From Microbacterium sp. Root166 (GTDB lineage Bacteria; Actinomycetota; Actinomycetes; Actinomycetales; Microbacteriaceae): 64,000 nucleotides of DNA. The stretch is taken from positions 186,001 through 250,000 of the forward strand of contig NZ_LMGL01000004.1 of the NCBI RefSeq assembly GCF_001427145.1. Reading direction: 5' to 3'. The position numbers and the translations under genes were made by a program. The notes beneath the pieces were generated by a model. It saw nothing but the letters and a program-made list of their open reading frames with translations. It was not told where the DNA came from and did no database searches. Every line of letters starts with the position of its first letter. Position 1 is the stretch's first letter. Below, in pieces: positions 53,756 through 62,639 of this stretch.

Positions 53756-54742
53756 TCAGCGAGATGAGGGGGCGGATGCTGCGGCATCCGCCTTCTCGTC
53801 TTTGCGGCGTCGACGCAGGCGGTCCTGCGCGAGCAGGATGCCGAGGAAGACGATCAGCGCGCCCACGGGCTCGTTCCAGCTGAGCTGCTCGCCGAGGATG
53901 ATCACGCCGAGCAGGACGCCCACCAGCGGGGTGATGTACGTGACGGTGGAGGCCCGGGTCGGTCCCCAGGCGCGGACCACGTTCTGGTTCCAGACATAGG
54001 CGATGCCCGTGCCCAGGCACCCCAGCAGAACGACGCTCGTCACGATCCAGGGATCGAGGTGGACCGGCGTGAACGCGATCGCGGGGGAGAGGACGACCAT
54101 GATGACCGCGGCGATCCCGATGTTGAGGAACGAGAACATCAGGGCGCTCATGCCGGTGTCGGAGACGAACTTGCGCATGTACGCGAGGCTGAAGCCGTAG
54201 CACGCCGTCGCGCCGAGGATCGCGAGCTGCGCGACCAGGCTCTGGGAGAGGTCGAGCCCCTGCCAGGGGCCGATGATGACGACGACCCCGAGGATGCCGA
54301 CGCCGATCCCGGCGATCTGCAGGCGCTTGAGCTTCTCGACGCGCAGCAGCAGCCCGGCCATGATCGCCGTCATGATCGGCGTGGTGGCGTTGTAGATGCT
54401 GGCGAGGCCAGAGGTGACGTGCTGCTGCGCCCACGAGAACAGAAGGAACGGGACGACGCAGAAGGTCACCGCGAGCACAGTCATGTGCCCCCAGATCCTG
54501 AGCCGCCGCGGCAGGTGCTCCCTGCTGATGAGGACGAACAGGCCGAGCGCGAGCGCACCGAACACCAGGCGCGACCCCGCGACCTGCGCGGGCGAGATGC
54601 CCTCGAGTGCGACCTTCATGAAGAGGAAGCTCGAGCCCCAGACGACGCCCGCGAGGACGAACTGGATCGCGATCGAGAACTGCGACGCCCGCGGTGTCGT
54701 GGCAGCCTTCGGCGTGATCTCGGCAGTGGTGGAAGCAGACAC
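53756..54742 (-). CDS. EamA-family (DMT superfamily) transporter
   Basis: A 328-residue membrane protein with ten helices in two EamA repeats ([39 protein letters not shown] and [20 protein letters not shown]...). DMT transporters export amino acids or other metabolites; substrate unknown. A charged tail ends it. The GTG start has TAGAGT 6 nt upstream. It converges on the YceI gene, whose terminator overlaps its 3' end. Confidence 0.9.
   Translation of the reverse strand: MSASTTAEITPKAATTPRASQFSIAIQFVLAGVVWGSSFLFMKVALEGISPAQVAGSRLVFGALALGLFVLISREHLPRRLRIWGHMTVLAVTFCVVPFLLFSWAQQHVTSGLASIYNATTPIMTAIMAGLLLRVEKLKRLQIAGIGVGILGVVVIIGPWQGLDLSQSLVAQLAILGATACYGFSLAYMRKFVSDTGMSALMFSFLNIGIAAVIMVVLSPAIAFTPVHLDPWIVTSVVLLGCLGTGIAYVWNQNVVRAWGPTRASTVTYITPLVGVLLGVIILGEQLSWNEPVGALIVFLGILLAQDRLRRRRKDEKADAAASAPSSR
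53771..53792. terminator. Hairpin between convergent YceI and EamA genes
   Basis: GGCGGATGC-tgcg-GCATCCGCC, the same stem core as at 53018-53047, lies over the 3' end of the EamA gene, 44 nt after the YceI stop. Confidence 0.6.
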
Positions 54743-54748
54743 GCGGCG

Positions 54749-54754
54749 ACTCTA
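54749..54754 (-). promoter_or_regulatory. -10 box of a leaderless promoter (EamA gene)
   Basis: Minus-strand TAGAGT ends 6 nt before the GTG at 54742. Confidence 0.5.
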
Positions 54755-54865
54755 CGCCGGGGTGCGGACGCTCACGTCGGCGGGGGGATGCGACGTCCGG
54801 AATCCGCCGATGCATGGCGGTCCGGCGTCGATCGCCGCGCGGACGCGCCCGGGCTCACCGGCTGG

Positions 54866-54871
54866 TAGACT
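54866..54871 (+). promoter_or_regulatory. -10 box and leader of rpsO
   Basis: TAGACT gives a leader of about 85 nt before the rpsO ATG, containing AGAAAGGGG as ribosome-binding site. S15 is known to autoregulate through its leader in several bacteria; whether this leader folds accordingly is not evident. Confidence 0.5.
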
Positions 54872-54962
54872 CTTGAGGTTGCCGTTTGATCGGCCGCGGA
54901 TAAAGAGAGCTCACGCATCAGGCGTCGAGCGCCGCGCAATGACCAGAAAGGGGATCCCATCT

Positions 54963-55232
54963 ATGCCACTCGAATCTGACGCTAAGAAGGCGATCATCGA
55001 AGAGTACGCGACGCACCCCGGTGACACCGGATCCCCCGAGGTGCAGGTCGCGATGCTGACGCAGCGCATCAAGGACCTCACCGAGCACCTCAAGGAGCAC
55101 AAGCACGACCACCACTCGCGTCGTGGTCTGTTCTTGATGGTGGGTCAGCGCCGTCGTCTGCTCGGCTACCTCCAGGACATCGACATCGCGCGCTACCGCT
55201 CGCTGATCGAGCGTCTCGGACTCCGCCGCTAA
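54963..55232 (+). CDS. rpsO: 30S ribosomal protein S15
   Basis: S15 is an early-assembling 16S rRNA-binding protein. The 89-residue length is exact for the family, with [39 protein letters not shown] and a basic [24 protein letters not shown] end. The ATG follows a strong AGAAAGGGG; the open frame upstream is not homologous. Confidence 0.98.
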   Translation: MPLESDAKKAIIEEYATHPGDTGSPEVQVAMLTQRIKDLTEHLKEHKHDHHSRRGLFLMVGQRRRLLGYLQDIDIARYRSLIERLGLRR

Positions 55233-55250
55233 GGCAACGCGAACCAGCGT

Positions 55251-56072
55251 TCAATCGCGCAGAGAACTTCTTGAGAAGGCCGTCCCAGGTGTGGGGCGGC
55301 CTTCTTCTCGTTCGGATGCCGCAGCCTGCGCCGCGTCGTAGCCCAGCGGCAGCTGCGACACCGGGTCCAGGCCCGTCAGGGTCACCCAGCCGTCGGCGAG
55401 CAGCTGGGCGTCGCTGCCGGGCTCGGGGGTGTTGGGCAGATCCTCGACGGCGAGCCGGATGTGCGTGGCGTCCCGCTCCTTCAGTGACATCTGGACGATG
55501 CCGAAGGGCGCCAGGCTCGCTTCGGCGATTCCGCGATGGGATGCCGAATTCGGCGCGTTCACGTTGACTACGGTTCCGCGAGGCCGGCCGAGCAGGAACG
55601 GCAGCAGGTCGATCGCGGCACGGGCGCCGGTCTCCCAGTGGAAGACGCTCGGGGTCATCCCGACGTCGAGCGACACCGCGAGACCCCACGCTCCGTTGAG
55701 GCCGCCGGTGAGCGCGGCGCCGACCGTCCCGGAGTGGAGGATGGCCCGGCCGACGTTGGCGCCGTGATTGACGCCGGACAGCACGAGATCGGCGGGTTCG
55801 CCGAACGCGCCGTGCGCGGCGATCAGCGCGATGAGGCCCGGACCGCCTCGCACGGCGAACGCCGGGACGCCGTCCAGCCCGTCGAGCGCGCGCTGCTCCA
55901 CGGCGATCCGCCCGTCCTCCTCGGCGGCGACGATGGACGCGGACGCGCCGCTGGACTGGCGGGCCGGCGCGGCGATCGTCACGTCGAGCCCGGCATCGAT
56001 CGCATGCCGTGCCAGGACGTGCAGGCCCGGCGCGTCGATGCCGTCGTCGTTGGTGACGAGCACGTGGGTCAT
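55251..56072 (-). CDS. surE: 5'/3'-nucleotidase SurE
   Basis: SurE is a metal-dependent phosphatase of nucleoside monophosphates. The 273-residue protein has the metal site HVLVTNDDGIDAPGL, PARQSSGASAS and LVLSGVNHGANVG. Its 3' end shares bases with the rpsO terminator. Its ATG overlaps the stop of the upstream PfkB kinase gene by 4 bases, forming a two-gene operon; nucleoside or sugar phosphate turnover is a plausible shared theme. Confidence 0.93.
   Translation of the reverse strand: MTHVLVTNDDGIDAPGLHVLARHAIDAGLDVTIAAPARQSSGASASIVAAEEDGRIAVEQRALDGLDGVPAFAVRGGPGLIALIAAHGAFGEPADLVLSGVNHGANVGRAILHSGTVGAALTGGLNGAWGLAVSLDVGMTPSVFHWETGARAAIDLLPFLLGRPRGTVVNVNAPNSASHRGIAEASLAPFGIVQMSLKERDATHIRLAVEDLPNTPEPGSDAQLLADGWVTLTGLDPVSQLPLGYDAAQAAASEREEGRPTPGTAFSRSSLRD
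55273..55309. terminator. Hairpin terminator after rpsO
   Basis: GAAGGCCGTCCC pairs with GGGGCGGCCTTC (one T-G pair) around AGGTGT, with further pairing outside and a T-rich 3' flank (TTCTTCTCGTT). It overlaps the 3' coding end of convergent surE. Confidence 0.8.
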
Positions 56073-57094
56073 CGGTCCGTCTCCTTCCGGGTGGCGTCGT
56101 CCGGCTGCGCGAGAGCAGCGAGCCCGCCGGGGCTGACATGACCGGTGACGGGCTGGGCGACTTCGGCCGCGGTGTCGTCGACGATGACGCGGACGTTCAC
56201 CGCGGCCCGCAGTTCGGCGATCGCGTCGGGGTCCCCGGTGCCCAGGCCGTGCCTGGTCACGTTCAAGGCGCCGGCGGCCACTCCGGTCACGATCGCCTCG
56301 CGCGCGGTCTCGCCGCCGGCGATGCCGGCCGCGACGCCCGCGGTGAGGGAGTCGCCGGCACCGTTCGTGTCGGTCACCGCCATGCGAGGCGACTCGACCT
56401 GGAGGAACCCCTGCCCGTCCAGCAGCAGGAGCGGCTCGGCCGACCGCGAGACGATGACCGTCGCCGCGCCCGATCGGTGCAGGCGGCGCATCGCGGCCAT
56501 GACCGCGGACGGCGACGGATCCTCGATCAGACCGGCGGCCGTCAGCTCTTCGTCGCTGACCTTGAGCACGTCCACACCGCCTTCGAGGGCCGCATCGAGC
56601 CGATCGCCGGCGAGATCGACCACGACGGTCGCGCCCCCTTCGCGGAGGTCCGCGGCGAGCCTGCGGTAGGTGTCCGACGGGAGCGCCTCCTCTCCGGCGG
56701 GTCCGCTCAGGATGACCAGCCGCGATCGCAGTCCCTCGCGGATAGTCACGCCGTAGAGCTCATCGAGATCGTGCCGGGCGAGAGGATCGCCTTCCGTCGC
56801 TGCGACAACGTCGCGGTGACCGCCGCGCCGGTCGTGGACGTAGGCCGACCCGCTCCCTTCGCGCTCGATGCCCGCGACGGCGATGCCCTCGTCCTGCAGC
56901 AGGTGGCGCAGCATCCGTCCGATCTCGCCGGTGAGCGCGCAGCAGAGGGTCACCGAGGTTCCTAGCCGGAGCAGCATGCGGGCCTGCCAGACCCCCTGCC
57001 CGCCTGGGTGCAGATGGATGTCGGGCTGTTCGCCGTGCTCCTCGACGGTGATGGTGAGCGTCGGCGAGGGCGCGAAGATCGTGACGTCGCTCAT
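56069..57094 (-). CDS. PfkB-family carbohydrate kinase
   Basis: A 341-residue ribokinase-fold kinase. The N-terminal substrate region (HLHPGGQGVWQARMLLRLGTSVTLCCALTGEIG) is most like 1-phosphofructokinase/tagatose-6-phosphate kinase members; the C-terminal catalytic motif is TDTNGAGDSLTAGVAAGIA with the general-base aspartate. The sugar is unknown. TAGCGT ends 6 nt before the ATG (57101-57106 on the minus strand), so it should be leaderless. It is followed by overlapping surE. Confidence 0.87.
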   Translation of the reverse strand: MSDVTIFAPSPTLTITVEEHGEQPDIHLHPGGQGVWQARMLLRLGTSVTLCCALTGEIGRMLRHLLQDEGIAVAGIEREGSGSAYVHDRRGGHRDVVAATEGDPLARHDLDELYGVTIREGLRSRLVILSGPAGEEALPSDTYRRLAADLREGGATVVVDLAGDRLDAALEGGVDVLKVSDEELTAAGLIEDPSPSAVMAAMRRLHRSGAATVIVSRSAEPLLLLDGQGFLQVESPRMAVTDTNGAGDSLTAGVAAGIAGGETAREAIVTGVAAGALNVTRHGLGTGDPDAIAELRAAVNVRVIVDDTAAEVAQPVTGHVSPGGLAALAQPDDATRKETDR

Positions 57095-57100
57095 GCCCTC

Positions 57101-57106
57101 ACGCTA
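57101..57106 (-). promoter_or_regulatory. -10 box of a leaderless promoter (PfkB kinase-surE)
   Basis: Minus-strand TAGCGT ends 6 nt before the ATG at 57094. Confidence 0.55.
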
Positions 57107-57171
57107 CGAGCCAGGGCGCAGGCGCGCGAACCCCTTGCGAGCCCGCACGCAACCTGCAAGCCCAGTTCGGG

Positions 57172-58194
57172 TCAGGCGGATGCCGCGGCCCGCGCGGCGA
57201 GCAGATCGGCGTGGTGGAGCTCGGCGACATCGGGGTGCGCCCGCAGGCGCGACTTCAGCGCGTTCTCGCCGTAGAGGGCATGGATCGGGTTGCCCGGATC
57301 CTTCGTCACGCCGCGGGCCTCGCTCGCCAGTTCCTCGGGCAGCTCGATGAGGGGCAGGCGCTTGTCGAGGGCCGGATTGAAGAAGAACGGAACCGAGATG
57401 CGATCGTCGGGGTAGCGCGGCGAGATCACCCGGTGCTTGGTCGCGATGAGGTAGCCCTGCGTCGCGTACTCGAGCAGCTCGCCGATGTTCACCACGAAGG
57501 CGCCGGGCACCGGCGGGGCATCCACCCATTCGCCGTCCCGCTCGACCTGCAGCCCGCCCTTGCCGGGCTCGACCCACAGCAGCGTCAGCACACCCGAATC
57601 CTTGTGCGCGCCGACTCCTTGCTGAGGCGTCGGGTCCTCTTTGCCGGGATACCGGACGATCTTGATGAGCGTGGAGGGCTCTCCGAAGTGCTCGTCGAAG
57701 TACGTCTCCGGCGCGCCGAGCGACAGCGCCCACGCGCGCAGCAGCTTGCGGGCGACCCCTGACAGGTGGTCGTGCCACTGCGAGACCACCTCACGCAGCT
57801 CGGGCTGCGCGTCCGGCCACAGGTTCGGGCCGATCAGGCGCGAGAAGTCCGGGGCGTCGGAATCGGTGACGGCCTCGCGCTCGGGACCGATGTCGATCTG
57901 CTCTCGCCAGTCGACCTTGCCCTGCGTGCGCTCGCCGCCCACACGCGTGTACCCGCGGAAATGCGGGCTCTTGACGTTCTCGATCGCGAGCTTGTCGGCG
58001 TCGGGCAGGGCGAAGAAGTCGCGCGCCGCCCGCTCGAGGCGTGCCTCGAGCTCGGCGGGGATGCCCGTTCCGGTCAGGTAGAAGAACCCGACGTCGTGCG
58101 TCGCCGCGCGCAGGTCGTCACGGAACCGCGCGGCCGCTTCAGGGCCCTCGTCGAGCTGCGACAGGTCGAGGATCGGCAGGTTCAGGTCGCTCAT
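57172..58194 (-). CDS. Isopenicillin N synthase-like 2-oxoglutarate/Fe(II) dioxygenase
   Basis: A 340-residue member of the IPNS-like oxygenase family. The N-terminal DIOX_N part (PILDLSQLDEGPEAAARFRDDLRAATHDVGFFYLTGTGIP) is followed by the iron ligands in GAHKDSGVLTLL (HxD) and the distal histidine in ATKHRVISPRYPDDRISVPFFF, where Arg and Ser (RIS) bind the co-substrate. Not part of a recognisable biosynthetic cluster; substrate unknown. An in-frame ATG ten codons earlier lies in the promoter; ATG 58194 has TAGCCT 7 nt upstream. Confidence 0.9.
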   Translation of the reverse strand: MSDLNLPILDLSQLDEGPEAAARFRDDLRAATHDVGFFYLTGTGIPAELEARLERAARDFFALPDADKLAIENVKSPHFRGYTRVGGERTQGKVDWREQIDIGPEREAVTDSDAPDFSRLIGPNLWPDAQPELREVVSQWHDHLSGVARKLLRAWALSLGAPETYFDEHFGEPSTLIKIVRYPGKEDPTPQQGVGAHKDSGVLTLLWVEPGKGGLQVERDGEWVDAPPVPGAFVVNIGELLEYATQGYLIATKHRVISPRYPDDRISVPFFFNPALDKRLPLIELPEELASEARGVTKDPGNPIHALYGENALKSRLRAHPDVAELHHADLLAARAAASA

Positions 58195-58201
58195 GACCCC
58201 G

Positions 58202-58207
58202 AGGCTA
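58202..58207 (-). promoter_or_regulatory. -10 box of a leaderless promoter (dioxygenase gene)
   Basis: Minus-strand TAGCCT ends 7 nt before ATG 58194. Confidence 0.6.
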
Positions 58208-58296
58208 GGCCGGGGTCGCGGCATCCGCTCGTTTGTTGCGGACGGTTAAGCGAGTGGTGCCGGGCGGAGGGCCGCCCGGCACCGCTCGCCCTCGCC

Positions 58297-59430
58297 TCAG
58301 GCGTTGGTGAAGAAGGCGCGGAGGTCCTGCACCACGATCTCGGGCACTTCGAGCGAGGCGAAGTGGCCGCCGCGCTCGAAGCGGCTCCAGTGCACGATGT
58401 TCGAGTTGTCGCGCTCGGCGAAGACCTTGATGGTCTGGAAGTCGTCGGCGAACACCGCGACGCCGGTGCGGGCAGCGCTGACCTGGGGCTCGGCCTCGGC
58501 GAGGGCGTTCTCGCGGTACGCACGGCTCATCCCGGCCGAGGCGTTCGCGAACCACGCCACGCTCACCTGCGTGAGGATCGTGTCGAGGGGGACGAGGCTG
58601 GTGCCGTTGCCGAAGGAGTTGAACAGCTCGGAGTAGGCGAGCTGGCCGACGGGGGAGTCCGAGAGCCCGGCGGCGATCGTCTGCGGCCGCGACGCATTCA
58701 TCGTGTTGTAGCCGCCGACGGACTGGAACCACTGCATGTGCTCGAGGCCCGCGTAGTCCTGCGGCTCGAGCTTCTCGAACTCGGCGGGGTCGCCCGACGG
58801 GAACGAGAAGAGCTGGAGCACGTGCAGGCCGAGGAAGCCCTCGGGATCCTGCAGGCCGAGATCGCGCGCGACCATGGCGCCGTTGTCGCTGCCGTGGATG
58901 CCGTACGAGTCGTAGCCGAGCCGGCGCATGAGGGTGTCGTACGCCGATGCGACGCGGGCAGTGGTCCAGCCGGCCTCCACGACGGGCTGGCTGAACCCGA
59001 AGCCGGGAGCATCGGGGATGACGACGTCGAAGGCGTCCTCCGCGCGTCCGCCGTGTGCCACCGGGTCCACGAGCGGCCCGATCATGTCGAGGTAGTCCAC
59101 GAATGAGCCCGGGTAGGTGTGGGCGAGCAGCAGCGGCGTCGCGTCGGCGTGCGGCGACCGCACGTGCACGAAGTGGATCGGCTGACCGTCGATCTCGGTG
59201 ACGAACTGCGGGTGCTCGTTCATGCGGGCCTCCGCGGCACGCCAGTCGAATCCGTCGCGCCAGCGGGCGACGGCCTCACGGAGGTAGGAGTTCGGGGTGC
59301 CCGAGTCCCAGTCATCTGCGGGGGCGGGCTGAGGAAGGCGGGTGCGGGCGAGGCGGTCCATCAGATCATCGATGTCGGCCTGCGGAACGTCGACGCGGAA
59401 GGGGCGGATTTCTGCGGTTGCGGTGGTCAT
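58297..59430 (-). CDS. Epoxide hydrolase-family alpha/beta hydrolase
   Basis: A 377-residue protein with the EHN domain (IRPFRVDVPQADIDDLMDRLARTRLP) and an alpha/beta-hydrolase fold. The likely nucleophile is Asp in IHGSDNGAMVARDLG and the histidine lies in RFERGGHFASLEVPE. The usual oxyanion motif HGWP is HTYP here (LLLAHTYPGSF) and the usual GGDWG is GSDNG, both unusual. It diverges from a WYL regulator that probably controls it. A TAGTGT box ends 7 nt before the ATG. Confidence 0.88.
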   Translation of the reverse strand: MTTATAEIRPFRVDVPQADIDDLMDRLARTRLPQPAPADDWDSGTPNSYLREAVARWRDGFDWRAAEARMNEHPQFVTEIDGQPIHFVHVRSPHADATPLLLAHTYPGSFVDYLDMIGPLVDPVAHGGRAEDAFDVVIPDAPGFGFSQPVVEAGWTTARVASAYDTLMRRLGYDSYGIHGSDNGAMVARDLGLQDPEGFLGLHVLQLFSFPSGDPAEFEKLEPQDYAGLEHMQWFQSVGGYNTMNASRPQTIAAGLSDSPVGQLAYSELFNSFGNGTSLVPLDTILTQVSVAWFANASAGMSRAYRENALAEAEPQVSAARTGVAVFADDFQTIKVFAERDNSNIVHWSRFERGGHFASLEVPEIVVQDLRAFFTNA

Positions 59431-59437
59431 GTCTACG

Positions 59438-59443
59438 ACACTA
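59438..59443 (-). promoter_or_regulatory. -10 box of a leaderless promoter (epoxide hydrolase gene)
   Basis: Minus-strand TAGTGT ends 7 nt before the ATG at 59430. Confidence 0.55.
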
Positions 59444-59477
59444 CGGTCGATATAGGTTCATATTGTTCCTGTTTTCT

Positions 59478-59488
59478 GAATCCGATTC
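59478..59488. promoter_or_regulatory. Palindrome in the epoxide hydrolase/WYL regulator gap
   Basis: GAATC-c-GATTC is a perfect inverted repeat 10 nt before the WYL regulator ATG, in an AT-rich 68-nt divergent promoter region. It is a candidate operator for the regulator. Confidence 0.45.
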
Positions 59489-59498
59489 GGAGTCGTCC

Positions 59499-60452
59499 AT
59501 GGCAGACACGTCAGCCCGGATGCTGGGCCTTCTCGCGCTGCTCCAGACCCGCCGCGACTGGACCGGTCCCGAGCTCGCCGCCCGTCTCGAGGTTTCGACG
59601 CGGACCATCCGCAACGACATCGAACGCCTGCGCTCGCTCGGCTATCCGGTCGACGCCACGCGCGGCAGGGCCGGCTCGTACCGGCTGGGCGCCGGCGGCA
59701 AGCTGCCGCCGCTGCTCCTCGACGACGACGAGGCGGTCGCGGTGGCGATCGGACTGCGGGTCGCGACGGGCGTGAGCGGGATCGAGGATGCCGGAGCCCG
59801 CGCCCTCGCGAAGCTCCTGCAGGTGCTTCCGCCGCAGCTTCGGCCGATGGTCGACGCCGTGGCCGCGACAGTGGATCGCGGACCCGAGAACACCGACACG
59901 GATGCTCCGGATCCGGAGGTCGACCCCCTCGCGCTCGCTGCGGTGGCCCAGGCGATCCGCGTGGTCGAGTGGCTGCGGTTCGACTACCGCGGCCGGCAGC
60001 GGCTGGTGGAGCCGTACCGTCTGCTGAGCTGGCAGCGCCGCTGGTACCTCGTGGCCCGCGACCCGGAGTCCGGCGAATGGGACACCTTCCGGCTCGACTG
60101 GATCGAGCCGCGGATGCCGACGCGGCGGCCTTTCCGGCCGGTGCCGCTGCCGGGCGGCGACTACACGGCGTTCGCTCTGCGCTCGATCGCCGCGAGCGGC
60201 TGGAAGGTCCATGCGCGGCTGCGCATCGCCGCGCCGGCCGAGCGCGTCGTCGCGCGGATCAATCCCACCGTTGGGGTGGTCGAGGCCGTCGATGCCGAGA
60301 CCTCGGTGCTCGTGACCGGTGCCGACAGTCTTGAGACGATCGCCGCCTACATCGGCATGCTGGGCATGGACTTCACGGTCGATTCACCGGAGGAGCTGAT
60401 TCCCCATCTGCTCCACCTGGCCGACGTCTACCGGCGTGCCGCCGGGGTCTGA
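59499..60452 (+). CDS. YafY-type WYL-domain transcriptional regulator
   Basis: A 317-residue regulator with an N-terminal HTH_11 (MLGLLALLQTRRDWTGPELAARLEVSTRTIRNDIERLRSLGYPVDATRGRAGSYRLG), a WYL domain (VEWLRFDYRGRQRLVEPYRLLSWQRRWYLVARDPESGEWDTFRLDWI) and a C-terminal WCX region. Such proteins bind effectors or nucleic acid through WYL. It diverges from the epoxide hydrolase gene, its probable target. The frame is open upstream, but ATG 59499 is the conserved start. Confidence 0.93.
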   Translation: MADTSARMLGLLALLQTRRDWTGPELAARLEVSTRTIRNDIERLRSLGYPVDATRGRAGSYRLGAGGKLPPLLLDDDEAVAVAIGLRVATGVSGIEDAGARALAKLLQVLPPQLRPMVDAVAATVDRGPENTDTDAPDPEVDPLALAAVAQAIRVVEWLRFDYRGRQRLVEPYRLLSWQRRWYLVARDPESGEWDTFRLDWIEPRMPTRRPFRPVPLPGGDYTAFALRSIAASGWKVHARLRIAAPAERVVARINPTVGVVEAVDAETSVLVTGADSLETIAAYIGMLGMDFTVDSPEELIPHLLHLADVYRRAAGV

Positions 60453-60457
60453 CCCGC

Positions 60458-62581
60458 CTACGCCCGAGCGGCGAGCACGAACGGCAGCACGGGGCCGGCT
60501 CCTGCCTGCCGCAGTAGGCGTCCCGCGACGGTCAGCGACCAGCGGCTGTCGACGAGGTCGTCGACCAGCAGCATCGGAGCGCCGCCGAGCCCGGCGACGG
60601 CATCGGCGAGCGGCGGATCGACCCGGAAGCTGCCGGCCACCCCGGCCAGCCGGTAGGCGCTGTTGCCGCCGGAGCCGCCGGGCCCCGCGCCGGTCGGCTC
60701 GAGCGACCCGAGCAGGGGCAGGCGCCCGACCTCGGCGATCGTGCGCGCGAGCGAGGACACGAGCTTCGGGTGGGTCCGGGACGGCATGGCCACGACGGCG
60801 GCCGGGCGCGTCGGCCACCCCCACTCGGCGAGCACGCGCACGCAGGCCGCGGCCATCGCCGGGGAGATCTCGGCGTCCGGTGCCCCCGGCGCGAACGCGG
60901 CTCGCAGGGTGCCGCCCCAGCCCAGGTCGGTCAGGCGCGCGAGCGCGCGGCCGGGCTCGAGGCGCTCGTCCGGTGCGATGTTGCCGCGGAGATCGATCCC
61001 GAGCCGGTTCATGCCGCTGGGCCACTGCGCGCGCGGCTCGATGAGCACGCCCACCCGGTTCACGGCGGCGTCGGCCGCGACGGTCGTGTCGGGAGCGATG
61101 TCGGTCGGGTACCAGGGTGCCGTGCAGTTGTCGCAGCGTCCGCACGGCACGGCGGTCGGGTCGTCGAGGGCACGCTGCAGGAACTCCATGCGGCATCCGG
61201 TCGTCGTCTCGTACTCGATCATCGACTGCTGCTCGCGCGTGCGTGCCTCGGCGATCCGCCGGTAGCGCTCGGCGTCATAGGTCCACGGCACTCCCGTCGA
61301 GCGCCAGCCGCCCTGCACCCGCTCGACGGCACCGTCGACGTCGAGGACCTTGAGCAGCAGCTCGAGCCGACTGCGGCGGATGTCGACGCGGGCCTCGAGC
61401 GCGATCGTCGAGAGCGCCCCGCCCTCGTGGGCGAGCTCGTCGAGCACGGCCGTCGCTTTTGCCTCGTCCGGCATCGAGGAGGTGGCGAAGTACTGCCAGA
61501 TCGCCGGATCCTCGGGGCCGGGAAGCAGCAGCACGTCGGCGCGCTCGGTGGCTCGTCCGGCGCGGCCGACCTGCTGGTAGTAGGCGACCGGAGTCGACGG
61601 CGCACCCAGGTGGATGACGAACGCGAGGTCGGGCTTGTCGAATCCCATGCCGAGCGCGCTGGTGGCGACCAGCGCCTTGACGCGGTTCTCCTTGAGCAGG
61701 CGCTCGGACTCCTCGCGCTCCGCGGTATCGGTCTGACCGGTGTATGCGCGCACCTCGTGGCCGGCCTCGCGGAGCAGGCGCGCGGTGTCTTCGGCGGCCG
61801 AGACGGTGAGCGCGTAGATGATGCCGCTGCCCGGCAGATCGCCGAGATGGCTGAGCAGCCAGGCCAGGCGGGCCGCGGCATCCGGCAGTCGAAGCACGCC
61901 CAGCCGCAGCGACGCTCGCGCGAGCGGACCCCGGATCGTGAGGACGCCCGCGCCGCCCGCGCCCAGCTGCTCCTCGACGTCGTGCACCACGCGCTCGTTC
62001 GCGGTGGCGGTGGTGGCCAGCACGGGCACCCCCGCGGGCATGCCGGCGATCAGATCGCGCAGACGCCGGTAGTCCGGCCGGAAGTCGTGGCCCCAGTCCG
62101 AGATGCAGTGCGCTTCGTCCACGACCAGCAGTCCGATGCGCGCCATCAGCGCAGGCAGCTGCTCGTCGCGGAATCTCGGGTTGTTCAGTCGCTCGGGACT
62201 CACCAGCAGCACGTCCAGCTCGTCGGCATGGAGCCGGGTCAGGACGTCCTGCCACTCGAGGGGGTTCGCGGAGTTGATGCTCGCGGCACGCACTCCCGCG
62301 CGCTCCGCCGCCGCGACCTGGTCGCGCATGAGCGCGAGCAGCGGCGAGACCAGGATGGTGGGTCCCATCCCGCGCCGGCGCAGGAGCAGGGTCGCGACGA
62401 AGTACACCGCCGACTTGCCCCATCCCGTCCGCTGCACCACCAGCGCCCGCGCCCGGCGCTGCACGAGGGTCTCGACCGCCTCGAACTGTCCGTCGTGGAA
62501 CGCCGCGTCCTCGCGGGCCACGAGTCGCCGCAGCGCGACGAGGGCCTCTTCGTGCAGGTCGGGGTTCGGGTCGTCGCTCAC
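60458..62581 (-). CDS. RecQ-family DNA helicase with phosphoribosyltransferase-like C-terminus
   Basis: A 707-residue ATP-dependent 3'-5' helicase. Motifs: Walker A QRTGWGKSAVYF, DEAH in LLVVDEAHCISDWGHDFRP, motif VI QQVGRAGR, and the RecQ zinc site with cysteines in TTGCRMEF and CGRCDNC. The winged-helix region is followed, instead of an HRDC domain, by about 170 residues ending in MLLVDDLVDSRWSLTVAGRLLRQAG, which matches the PRPP-binding loop of type I phosphoribosyltransferases (ComF-like). The stop is 5 nt from the convergent WYL gene. Confidence 0.92.
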   Translation of the reverse strand: MSDDPNPDLHEEALVALRRLVAREDAAFHDGQFEAVETLVQRRARALVVQRTGWGKSAVYFVATLLLRRRGMGPTILVSPLLALMRDQVAAAERAGVRAASINSANPLEWQDVLTRLHADELDVLLVSPERLNNPRFRDEQLPALMARIGLLVVDEAHCISDWGHDFRPDYRRLRDLIAGMPAGVPVLATTATANERVVHDVEEQLGAGGAGVLTIRGPLARASLRLGVLRLPDAAARLAWLLSHLGDLPGSGIIYALTVSAAEDTARLLREAGHEVRAYTGQTDTAEREESERLLKENRVKALVATSALGMGFDKPDLAFVIHLGAPSTPVAYYQQVGRAGRATERADVLLLPGPEDPAIWQYFATSSMPDEAKATAVLDELAHEGGALSTIALEARVDIRRSRLELLLKVLDVDGAVERVQGGWRSTGVPWTYDAERYRRIAEARTREQQSMIEYETTTGCRMEFLQRALDDPTAVPCGRCDNCTAPWYPTDIAPDTTVAADAAVNRVGVLIEPRAQWPSGMNRLGIDLRGNIAPDERLEPGRALARLTDLGWGGTLRAAFAPGAPDAEISPAMAAACVRVLAEWGWPTRPAAVVAMPSRTHPKLVSSLARTIAEVGRLPLLGSLEPTGAGPGGSGGNSAYRLAGVAGSFRVDPPLADAVAGLGGAPMLLVDDLVDSRWSLTVAGRLLRQAGAGPVLPFVLAARA

Positions 62582-62639
62582 TCCGCGACCGTACCCGGTG
62601 CCGCCGACGTCCCGCGCATCGCGTGCGCGACGAGCGGGC

